This document shows positions 1-4,614 of a stretch of 5,171 nucleotides of DNA, piece by piece. The stretch is from Sedimentisphaerales bacterium (GTDB lineage: Bacteria > Planctomycetota > Phycisphaerae > Sedimentisphaerales > SM23-30): the NCBI GenBank assembly GCA_030640865.1, contig DAOWIP010000124.1:1-5171 (forward strand). The letters are read 5' to 3'. The notes under the pieces were generated by a model, which had not been told where the DNA came from, made no database searches, and saw only the letters and a list, made by a program, of their open reading frames with translations. Position numbers and translations under genes: made by a program. Within the stretch, counting starts at the first letter, position 1, and each line of letters begins with the position of its first letter.

Positions 1-27
1 AGCTTAAGCATGGTATTCCAATTGGGT

Positions 28-56
28 GGCACCTTTCTGTATTTCAGAGAGGTGTT
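28..56. repeat. imperfect hairpin
   Basis: GGCACCTTTCTG at 28-39 pairs with CAGAGAGGTGTT at 45-56 around a TATTT loop, with one mismatch and two G:U pairs if transcribed. It follows GGGTGGC, and the same GGGTGGC word recurs at 74-80 just before the next hairpin. No protein gene covers it. It is probably part of an interspersed repeat cluster; its role is unknown. Confidence 0.45.
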
Positions 57-82
57 CCTGTATAATCCTTGATGGGTGGCAG

Positions 83-117
83 CCACTACAGTCCCGATGA
101 AATCGCGACGAAAGTGG
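83..117. repeat. nested hairpin with symmetric internal loops
   Basis: Three short helices stack on one axis: CCACT 83-87 with AGTGG 113-117, GTC 91-93 with GAC 107-109, and CGAT 95-98 with ATCG 102-105. ACA (88-90) faces GAA (110-112), C94 faces C106, and the apical loop is GAA. The symmetry suggests a folded RNA or single-stranded DNA motif. Near-direct repeats (GGGTGGCAGC at 74-83 and GGATGGTAGC at 116-125) flank it. I do not recognise the family. Confidence 0.45.
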
Positions 118-128
118 ATGGTAGCTAA

Positions 129-150
129 GTAGGGTGCGATGTATCGCACC
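129..150 (+). repeat. GTAG-headed REP-like palindrome 1
   Basis: GTAG at 129-132 is followed directly by a perfect 8-bp stem, GGTGCGAT 133-140 and ATCGCACC 143-150, with a 2-nt loop. A GTAG or GGAG tetranucleotide at the foot of a palindrome is the hallmark of REP sequences mobilised by RAYT (REP-associated tyrosine transposase) enzymes. No RAYT gene lies in the window, so the assignment rests on form and on the two further copies at 1108 and 1167. Confidence 0.55.
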
Positions 151-205
151 ATTTAATCTAACAAGTCAGTTCAGGGCAACGCCTTGGGTTACGGACTTGG
201 CGCAT

Positions 206-244
206 AAAAAAGGGCCTCTGGTTCCAGTCGAACACAGCAGGCCC
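206..244 (-). terminator. strong intrinsic terminator, minus strand
   Basis: On the plus strand GGGCCT (212-217), CTG (218-220) and GTTC (221-224) pair with GAAC (230-233), CAG (235-237) and AGGCCC (239-244). That makes 13 bp broken only by two single-base bulges, around a 5-nt loop. AAAAAA at 206-211 becomes T6 directly after the stem on the minus strand. The plus strand has no T-run after the hairpin, so this terminates minus-strand transcription. No protein gene precedes it, which implies a non-coding transcript. Confidence 0.8.
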
Positions 245-705
245 AAACCCCATATAATCGGCTTCCAATAATGTTGCTTACAGACCGTCGGGACATTTCA
301 GATCATCCTGACTATCTCAAAAAACAAGTTTCTCCCTCAACGAAAAACATCTCACGCAATCCGGAACCGATTAAGCCATTTATTCGATTTTATTTCTAAA
401 CACTGCTTCGCAAATGTCATCACTTTGCGTACCGCAGTGATTATTTACGCCGGTTCCGGCGAAGTACGTTTGTCTTTTGCACTTCCTTGGCAATCCTTCG
501 CCGGAACCCGCCAGCCAAGACACATTCATTTTCTTCACTGCCGGTCCACATCGACACTCGACGGCCCGCGTCCTCGACTGTACCACAGTCTCGGCCCGGA
601 ACAAACCGGCTTACATAGTGCTCACGACTGAATTTTCCCGTTAGTACGCGGGCAAGTAACCTTACGTATGTTACGGTTCCGCTCGCGGGAATTCCAATAC
701 GCGGT
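206..705 (-). ncRNA. candidate large structured RNA (unassigned)
   Basis: No protein gene is convincing here, yet a strong minus-strand terminator closes the region at 206-244, so a minus-strand non-coding RNA of up to about 500 nt is likely. It would contain several helices, given in plus coordinates: 401-406/434-439 with 409-414/424-429 nested inside; a perfect 13-bp helix 452-464/496-508; 536-545 with 605-610 and 617-620 enclosing the hairpin 576-581/585-590; 637-640/649-652; and 656-660/670-674. A 6-bp helix 486-491/514-519 crosses the 13-bp helix, making a pseudoknot. I looked for landmarks of RNase P RNA, tmRNA, SRP RNA and group I and II introns and found none convincing. The 5' end rests on a weak promoter guess. 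Two overlapping ORFs of 74 and 114 codons on the same strand lack recognisable domains but cannot be excluded entirely. Confidence 0.45.
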
Positions 706-706
706 G

Positions 707-737
707 CGTATAGTTCGCCATTAAACAATGACGTCAA
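707..737 (-). promoter_or_regulatory. possible promoter of the large RNA
   Basis: On the minus strand TTGACG (737-732) resembles a -35 box and TATACG (712-707) a -10 box, but the 19-nt spacer is longer than the usual 17. It sits just downstream of a 9-bp hairpin (748-770) and would start a transcript near 700 that runs to the terminator at 206. It is weak by sequence; its position is the main support. Confidence 0.25.
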
Positions 738-747
738 CACTCTAAAG

Positions 748-770
748 AGCCCTTCCGCGTGGGAAGGGCT
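748..770. repeat. 9-bp perfect hairpin between the two candidate RNAs
   Basis: AGCCCTTCC (748-756) pairs perfectly with GGAAGGGCT (762-770) around GCGTG. Neither strand has a clean T-run after it (minus continues CTTTAGAG), so it is only a weak terminator. It could be a backup terminator for the RNA ending at 788, or a processing site. Confidence 0.5.
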
Positions 771-787
771 TAGTGGATGACACACAT

Positions 788-954
788 AAAAAAGAGGTTA
801 TAAGCTAAAACATTTAGGCCCGGGATGAAACCTTACTCAAGCGTTACGGCGTCGGAATTACCTGGTACGACAGCCAAATCAACTGCTGCTCATAGTACTA
901 AGCATACCGACTCAACCACCCAGCCGGCCTCAAATAAGCCAACAACTAACCTCG
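788..954 (-). ncRNA. candidate rod-like RNA, 6S-like architecture
   Basis: Five helices nest on one axis (plus coordinates): GAGGTTA 794-800 with TAACCTC 947-953; ATTTAGGCC 812-820 with 926-935 (one bulge); GTCGG 851-855 with CCGAC 907-911; GTAC 865-868 with 895-898; CAGC 871-874 with GCTG 885-888. On the minus strand the closing helix is followed at once by T6 (793-788), giving an RNA of about 165 nt with paired ends. The central bubble is asymmetric, about 14 nt on the 5' side (925-912) and 30 nt on the 3' side (850-821). Length, rod shape and asymmetric bubble resemble 6S RNA, the RNA polymerase regulator. I cannot match conserved 6S bases, so the family is inference. SRP RNA fits less well because its conserved loop motif is absent. 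Confidence 0.4.
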
Positions 955-1107
955 TTTTATGTTCACTTAAACTTAAAATATAAATCAGCCAAAGGCAAAT
1001 CGACCGAGAAATTTTTTACCGAAATAATGAAATGAACGCTTGTAACGTACCGCAGAACAAGACTATATGACAATTATCTTTTTTTGTAACCGTTCACGGG
1101 TTTTCAA

Positions 1108-1129
1108 GTAGGGTGGGCCTATGGCCCAC
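1108..1129 (+). repeat. GTAG-headed REP-like palindrome 2
   Basis: GTAG at 1108-1111 precedes a perfect 7-bp stem, GTGGGCC 1113-1119 and GGCCCAC 1123-1129, with loop TAT. The layout matches the palindrome at 129-150, including AAGTAGGGTG before the arms diverge, but the stem differs. A shared head with different stems is expected of related REP families. Confidence 0.55.
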
Positions 1130-1166
1130 GCGATTTCTATTTAGTTCCTGTTGCGGAAAATGAGAT

Positions 1167-1194
1167 GTAGTGTGCCACGGCCGTGTCGGCCGTG
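1167..1194 (+). repeat. GTAG-associated REP-like palindrome 3
   Basis: CACGGCCG 1176-1183 and CGGCCGTG 1187-1194 form a perfect 8-bp GC-rich stem with loop TGT. GTAG lies at 1167-1170, five bases before the stem rather than directly at its foot. TTTTATT follows on the plus strand, so it could act as a weak plus-strand terminator. With palindrome 2 it makes a head-to-tail pair 35 bp apart inside the inverted repeat 1086-1217. Confidence 0.5.
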
Positions 1195-1238
1195 TTTTAT
1201 TACGCATGAACAGTTACTTTTATTCTAAAGCGGAACTG

Positions 1239-1436
1239 TTAATTGCGGCTCTGCTGCATCCGGGCTGCCATAAGAATATGACGCAGACGATCTACCGGCT
1301 GTTGATTGAGATAATCTTCAGTAAAATCCAGTTTGAATCTGCCGTCGAAATGTAATAGCTCACGTTTTACCTGATCCAGGCTCATCTCGGCAATGGAGCA
1401 GGCTAACAACTCTTGACTTGAATTAACTGATGCCAT
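1239..1436 (-). CDS. small hypothetical protein, 65 aa
   Basis: I do not recognise a family. The 65-residue product looks like a real protein: its composition is balanced, with charged helical stretches such as EMSLDQVKRELLHFDG and PVDRLRHILMAARM, and no transmembrane segment or signal peptide. The predicted fold is two or three helices, compatible with a small regulatory or binding protein, but no catalytic motif is visible. ATG at 1436 is preceded on the minus strand by GGGTGA about four bases upstream, a usable ribosome binding site, which favours translation. It is divergent from queA with 286 bp between the starts. Downstream of its stop lies a 7-bp inverted repeat (1209-1215/1234-1240) without a T-run. 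The plus-strand ORF at 1170-1355 overlaps it and looks like a shadow. Confidence 0.6.
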   Translation of the reverse strand: MASVNSSQELLACSIAEMSLDQVKRELLHFDGRFKLDFTEDYLNQQPVDRLRHILMAARMQQSRN

Positions 1437-1722
1437 ATTTCACCCGGTTTTTTATGTTCCAGTTTATATGTAATCTCCATTCTTCGAATCGGGTAAAAAA
1501 TCGACTGACTTTCGCTTATAATTGCCTTCAATTGCTTTGATACCTCCGCCAAAAGTGCCGAACGACCATTAAAATATACGATCCCAGCCTGACATCACGG
1601 TTGAGCTGAACTTTTGACGCTGGTGTCAACATTAATACAAATTGTTCAGGCAAGTTGGTTTTTTGCCCTATTTGGCTAAAAAATATCTTGCCCCGTCCCC
1701 AACGTCTGATAATCTCTTCATT
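1437..1722. other. divergent intergenic region before queA
   Basis: This 286-bp gap lies between the divergent starts of the small gene and queA. It contains a TATAAT at 1517-1522 without a good -35 partner, and a better promoter candidate at 1614-1641. Reading frames across it (minus 1528-1737 and the in-frame extension of queA back to 1642) look like shadows. No riboswitch or RNA gene was recognised. Confidence 0.5.
1614..1641 (+). promoter_or_regulatory. candidate queA promoter with overlapping palindrome
   Basis: TTGACG (1614-1619) and TACAAA (1636-1641) are 16 bp apart, a reasonable sigma70-type pair about 80 bp before the queA start. TTGAC (1614-1618) and GTCAA (1625-1629) form an inverted repeat covering the -35 box and the spacer, which could be an operator. 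No regulator can be named. Confidence 0.35.
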
Positions 1723-2793
1723 ATGAATATTGAACAACTGGATTACGACTTGCCCTCTCGCCTTATCGCCCAGCAGCCTGCCGTTGTGCGAACAGACTCT
1801 CGGCTGCTGGTATTGGACCGTTCGGGTGGGTTACTGGAGCACCGCCGTTTCCACGATCTTGTCGAATATCTCAGAAGCGGTGATTGCCTTGTCATTAACG
1901 ATACCAGGGTCATCCCGGCCCGTTTTTTCATTCGGCGTGTTACTGGCGGAAGGATTGAGGGATTGTTTTTAAATGTCACCGATAATGGAACCTGGCGGGT
2001 AATGTTGAAGAACGCGTCTCGGTTGCGTTCTAACGAGATTGTAACACTCGCCGACCCGCACAAACAGTACCAGGCCGTATCCAATCAGACATTTACCATA
2101 ATTGACAATCCGAAACAGGGAATATGGCTGATCCAACCGGAATCCAAAGATGATTCTTTCGACATACTGAACAGATATGGCATTACCCCCCTGCCCCCTT
2201 ATATAAAACGCAAGGTTGAAGCCGGCAGCTATCATACCGAACAGACGGACCGTCGCCGTTATCAAACCGTATTTGCTCAGACAGCCGGTTCAGTCGCGGC
2301 CCCTACTGCCGGCCTGCATTTTACCGACGAGCTGCTCAAGTCATTACGTAACCATAATATTGAAATCGCCCGAATTACACTGCACGTGGGACTGGGCACA
2401 TTTCAGTCTATCACCACAGAAAAGGTGGAAGAACACCGAATGCACTCCGAGTTCTATCAACTCGACGAAAGCAACGCTGCTGTCATAAACAACACCCTTC
2501 AGCATGGCTCACGGCTCGTCGCGGTCGGTACTACCTCGATCCGCACGCTTGAGACCCTCGCCCAATCCGGCCGCGTACGGCCCGGCTCAGGCTGGACCGA
2601 TTTATTTATCACGCCCGGCTACCGCTTTCAGGTGGTCAATACAATAATCACAAACTTCCATTTGCCGCGTACGTCATTACTGGCCCTGGTCTGCGCGTTC
2701 GCCGGTACTGAACAAACCCTGACCGCCTATAACGAAGCCGTCCGCAACGAATACCGTTTTTACAGCTATGGCGACGCTATGCTGATTCTGTAA
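1723..2793 (+). CDS. queA: S-adenosylmethionine:tRNA ribosyltransferase-isomerase QueA
   Basis: QueA transfers and isomerises the ribosyl moiety of SAM onto preQ1 at position 34 of tRNAs with GUN anticodons, giving epoxyqueuosine in queuosine synthesis; it is cytoplasmic. The 356 residues cover the whole family: NDTRVIPAR (59-67), YGITPLPPYIKR (152-163), RYQTVFA and GSVAAPTAGLHFT (179-201), HVGLGTF (221-227), VAVGTTSIRTLE (266-277), TNFHLPRTSL (310-319) and the C-terminal YRFYSYGDAMLIL (344-356). I chose ATG 1723 because MNIEQLDYDLPSRLIAQ is the usual QueA N-terminus; the frame stays open back to 1642, but those 27 residues are unlike the family. The ribosome binding site is weak (TCTCTTCATT before ATG). 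The usual VD before the xLITNFHLP block reads VN (305-306) here, a minor variation. It appears monocistronic and converges on the transferase gene. Confidence 0.97.
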   Translation: MNIEQLDYDLPSRLIAQQPAVVRTDSRLLVLDRSGGLLEHRRFHDLVEYLRSGDCLVINDTRVIPARFFIRRVTGGRIEGLFLNVTDNGTWRVMLKNASRLRSNEIVTLADPHKQYQAVSNQTFTIIDNPKQGIWLIQPESKDDSFDILNRYGITPLPPYIKRKVEAGSYHTEQTDRRRYQTVFAQTAGSVAAPTAGLHFTDELLKSLRNHNIEIARITLHVGLGTFQSITTEKVEEHRMHSEFYQLDESNAAVINNTLQHGSRLVAVGTTSIRTLETLAQSGRVRPGSGWTDLFITPGYRFQVVNTIITNFHLPRTSLLALVCAFAGTEQTLTAYNEAVRNEYRFYSYGDAMLIL

Positions 2794-2816
2794 ATTCAAT
2801 CAGCAAAATCTGTGAC

Positions 2817-2858
2817 TCCCTTCTCCCTTCTCCCTTCTGAATTCTGAATTCTGAATTC
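2817..2858. repeat. two adjacent heptamer arrays, 3 units each
   Basis: TCCCTTC is repeated exactly three times at 2817-2837, then TGAATTC exactly three times at 2838-2858, with no base between. Both units are 7 bp and share T at position 1 and TTC at positions 5-7, so one array may derive from the other. They lie in the 68-bp gap between the converging queA and transferase genes, four bases short of the transferase stop. Heptameric repeats are typically intergenic and vary in copy number between strains. Confidence 0.9.
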
Positions 2859-2861
2859 TCT

Positions 2862-3524
2862 TTACTCTCCCCCCTCTGAAGTCCGCATCTCTTTTTTCAG
2901 CCATGGCCAGTAATACGCCGTATAGACCCATATCGAAATCAGGTTAATAGCCATACTGATAAACTCCAGCGAGTATATAAGAATCGGATAGACTGTTTTC
3001 CCCCAGCCGACCTGCGTCTGCAGCCACCAGTGGCTCGGCGCTGCGAGATAGTAAAAAATTACACAGATAACCGGAAATGAAATAACGGTTCTTGCCTTGC
3101 CCGACCAGTTAGCCCGGCCGTCCACATTATAAATAGCGCCTATTGACCGCAAAAAAGACACCCACTGGTCACGAAACAGAAAAAGTATCGTCAATATCAG
3201 CAGCAGTTGCGAATGAAAAACCTGACCGGCCGCCCCCGCCAGATAAACCAGCGTAGGAAAGCTAATCAGATAAAACATCTTATCGGTCAGCGGATCGGCG
3301 TAGGCGCCCATTCGCGTAACCACCTGGAACTTCCGTGCGAAATAGCCGTCGAACAGGTCTGTTACTGCCGAGAGAATCATCGCCGCAAAAGCTATTGAAA
3401 ACCAGAAACTGCTTAACGGCTTTGGTGCCAGAACACACACTACCAGAAACACAAAAACCAGCGGCAATCGCCCTAACGTCAGCGACTGCACAAAAATAAA
3501 TTTCCATCTTCGCGTATTGTCCAT
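2862..3524 (-). CDS. CDP-alcohol phosphatidyltransferase (PgsA-like)
   Basis: This is an inner-membrane enzyme that displaces CMP from a CDP-alcohol, usually CDP-diacylglycerol, with an alcohol acceptor. Its signature D(x)2DG(x)2AR(x)8G(x)3D(x)3D is complete: D56, D59, G60, A63, R64, G73, D77 and D81 bind the metal and CDP. SGKART (141-146) matches the GKxxT element of PgsA-type members, and QSLTLGR (13-19) stands where NxxTxxR is usual, with Q for N. About six hydrophobic segments are visible (roughly 20-36, 41-55, 83-99, 105-118, 147-161, 183-203). At 220 residues it is longer than many PgsA proteins (about 180-200). The acceptor is not readable from sequence: glycerol-3-phosphate (PgsA), phosphatidylglycerol (Cls type) or another. 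ATG 3524 has AAGG nine bases upstream. It runs in the same direction as the HAD gene, separated by the MITE-like element. Confidence 0.9.
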   Translation of the reverse strand: MDNTRRWKFIFVQSLTLGRLPLVFVFLVVCVLAPKPLSSFWFSIAFAAMILSAVTDLFDGYFARKFQVVTRMGAYADPLTDKMFYLISFPTLVYLAGAAGQVFHSQLLLILTILFLFRDQWVSFLRSIGAIYNVDGRANWSGKARTVISFPVICVIFYYLAAPSHWWLQTQVGWGKTVYPILIYSLEFISMAINLISIWVYTAYYWPWLKKEMRTSEGGE

Positions 3525-3551
3525 TCGTTACTGCCTTCGGTTATTGCTGCC

Positions 3552-3558
3552 TTAGTAC
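3552..3558. repeat. possible left target-site duplication
   Basis: TTAGTAC here is repeated in direct orientation at 3735-3741, just outside the two ends of the MITE-like element. A 7-bp direct repeat is a plausible target duplication, though 2-3 unmatched bases lie between it and each inverted repeat. Confidence 0.45.
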
Positions 3559-3734
3559 AAGACTTTTGCAAAATGGGGGTTAGGCATACATTAGTAAAGA
3601 AATTTGGCTTTGGAAATTTCTTTACTAATCCCGCAACTATATTAGTATCAAGAACTTATTATTTTACTGAAAAATATGGTTTAAATTGATATTCTCAAAA
3701 AAATATGCCTAATCGCCATTTTGCAAAACTCCAG
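3559..3734. mobile_element. MITE-like element A
   Basis: The terminal inverted repeats are 3561-3588 and 3704-3731, about 28 bp with 25 matching positions. Both contain the self-palindrome TTTTGCAAAA followed by ATGG, and end in TTAGGCATA. Inside the left end is a perfect 16-bp stem, ATTAGTAAAGAAATTT (3590-3605) with its complement at 3614-3629, loop GGCTTTGG. The rest of the interior is AT-rich and codes for nothing. Direct 7-bp repeats TTAGTAC flank it. Size, long inverted repeats and lack of ORF fit a miniature inverted-repeat transposable element. The mobilising transposase is not in the window and the family is unknown. The right repeat encodes the end of the HAD protein. Confidence 0.75.
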
Positions 3735-4512
3735 TTAGTACCAAATCCACAACCTCACGGAATCCTGTCCCGCATTCGCCGTTGGTAACATAAGCCGGTC
3801 CATTCCGCATCAGCGGCAGAAAAGGCCGCACATTGGCCATCCCGAACGATAGCGGAAAAAACTCGAACATCGGCTCATCGTTGGGCGAATCGCCGCAAAA
3901 GATAAACTTTTCACGCTGTTCATCCAGTTCAATACCCAACTGTTCACCGGCCCACAGTCGCGACGTACTCAATTTATCGAAGTCGCCGTACCATCCATTC
4001 ACATGAATCGACGAAATCCGCGCATGGGCGCCTGCCTGTTCGAACAATTCTTTGATTCGTGTAATCTGCTCTTGTGTCAGTGGTTCAACATCTTCGCAAA
4101 AGTCAACAGCCAGGTCATATTCCCGGTAGGGTTGGTCGGACGCGATACCTGCCCCGGGCACTTCATCCAGAATTTTCTCACGCAGTCCCGCCAGTCGTTC
4201 GCGGAATATCCGCCGTTCATCATCGTTGTATAGAAACCGCCTCTGTAATTTCGAACCATCGTAATAAAAGTAGAACCCGCCATTCTCGCCTACTACCGCG
4301 TCAACCGGCCAGAACCGCGCGATATGATCGCACCAGCCCGCCGGCCGACCCGTTACGATTACCACCTTCAGTCCTCTCTCCTTCAGCAGCCACAACGCCT
4401 CAAATGCCTCTACTGTAATCTTCCCTCTTGTTGAAATCGTATCATCAATATCGCTGAACACACCACGCACCCCCGCCAGTCGTTCTGTATCTAATTGATC
4501 AATCTGTTCCAA
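3709..4512 (-). CDS. HAD-IIB family phosphatase
   Basis: This is a soluble haloacid-dehalogenase-type phosphohydrolase of the Cof / sucrose-phosphate-phosphatase-like IIB group. The four HAD motifs are intact: DIDDT (21-25, nucleophile D21 and acid/base D23), VTGRP (53-57), K180 in DKLSTSRLW, and GDSPNDE (207-213, Mg2+ binding). ENGG (76-79) and the inserted cap (roughly 85-175) are typical of IIB. Likely substrates are sugar phosphates or phosphoglycosides; the specific one is not readable. Length (267 aa) is normal. The start is TTG at 4512, with an in-frame TAG eight codons upstream; AAAGGA lies 11 bases before it. GTG at 4470 or 4461 is a possible later start. The last residues (VLQNGD) and the TAG stop lie inside the right inverted repeat of MITE-like element A, so the native C-terminus has been replaced. 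It is codirectional with the transferase. Confidence 0.88.
   Translation of the reverse strand: MEQIDQLDTERLAGVRGVFSDIDDTISTRGKITVEAFEALWLLKERGLKVVIVTGRPAGWCDHIARFWPVDAVVGENGGFYFYYDGSKLQRRFLYNDDERRIFRERLAGLREKILDEVPGAGIASDQPYREYDLAVDFCEDVEPLTQEQITRIKELFEQAGAHARISSIHVNGWYGDFDKLSTSRLWAGEQLGIELDEQREKFIFCGDSPNDEPMFEFFPLSFGMANVRPFLPLMRNGPAYVTNGECGTGFREVVDLVLTGVLQNGD
3735..3741. repeat. possible right target-site duplication
   Basis: This is the second copy of TTAGTAC, inside the HAD coding region, matching 3552-3558. Together they mark the proposed insertion site of MITE-like element A near the original 3' end of the HAD gene. Confidence 0.45.
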
Positions 4513-4574
4513 CGTCCTGCTATTCCTTTGTCTCTATAAATCATAAGGCCAAGAAAAAACACTCTTTTTCAGGG

Positions 4575-4600
4575 AAATAAAGGTGTCCGGTACTTTTTTC
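4575..4600. repeat. short IS200/REP-associated-looking motif
   Basis: AAAGGTGTCCGGTACTTT sits in the 5' flank of the HAD gene and is partly palindromic (AAAG and CTTT ends). From memory it resembles a short motif scattered near IS200-like and RAYT transposase genes in several phyla. There is only one copy in the window, so this is a weak call. The whole stretch 4513-4614 has no gene, and only a weak -10-like TATGAT on the minus strand for the HAD gene. Confidence 0.25.
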
Positions 4601-4614
4601 TCGACTTTCTTTAT

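Larger units (their letters stand above)
1086..1217. repeat. short inverted repeat bracketing two REP-like palindromes
   Basis: GTAACCGTTCA (1086-1096) and TGAACAGTTAC (1207-1217) are inverted copies with 10 of 11 positions matching. Between them lie only the two GTAG-headed palindromes at 1108 and 1167. This suggests a compact composite unit of about 130 bp. The right copy also takes part in a separate 7-bp inverted repeat (AACAGTT 1209-1215, AACTGTT 1234-1240), so the pairing could be coincidental. No target duplication was found. Confidence 0.35.

Noticed and set aside
83..117. Hammerhead ribozyme, because of GATGAAAT and CGACGAAA
   Set aside because: The CUGAUGA core is not present and the helices do not meet at a three-way junction; the sequence folds as one simple nested hairpin.
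598..625. Plus-strand ACAAACCGGCTTACATAG resembling the 3' end of bacterial RNase P RNA
   Set aside because: The essential upstream conserved regions of RNase P RNA are absent within the expected 250-400 nt, and the terminator is on the other strand.
380..785. Two minus-strand ORFs (74 and 114 codons) in different frames across the structured region
   Set aside because: They overlap each other, lack recognisable domains and ribosome binding sites, and lie over strong RNA helices and a terminator that points to non-coding transcription. I kept the RNA interpretation but noted the ORFs as the alternative.
206..960. tmRNA, SRP RNA, or group I/II intron
   Set aside because: There is no tRNA-like ends with T-arm, no SRP loop motif, and no domain V-like hairpin on either strand.
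1642..1722. In-frame upstream extension of queA (27 codons)
   Set aside because: The extra residues do not resemble QueA N-termini, whereas ATG 1723 gives the typical family start.
1528..1737. Minus-strand ORF of 69 codons
   Set aside because: It overlaps the queA start region, has no domain and looks like a shadow frame.
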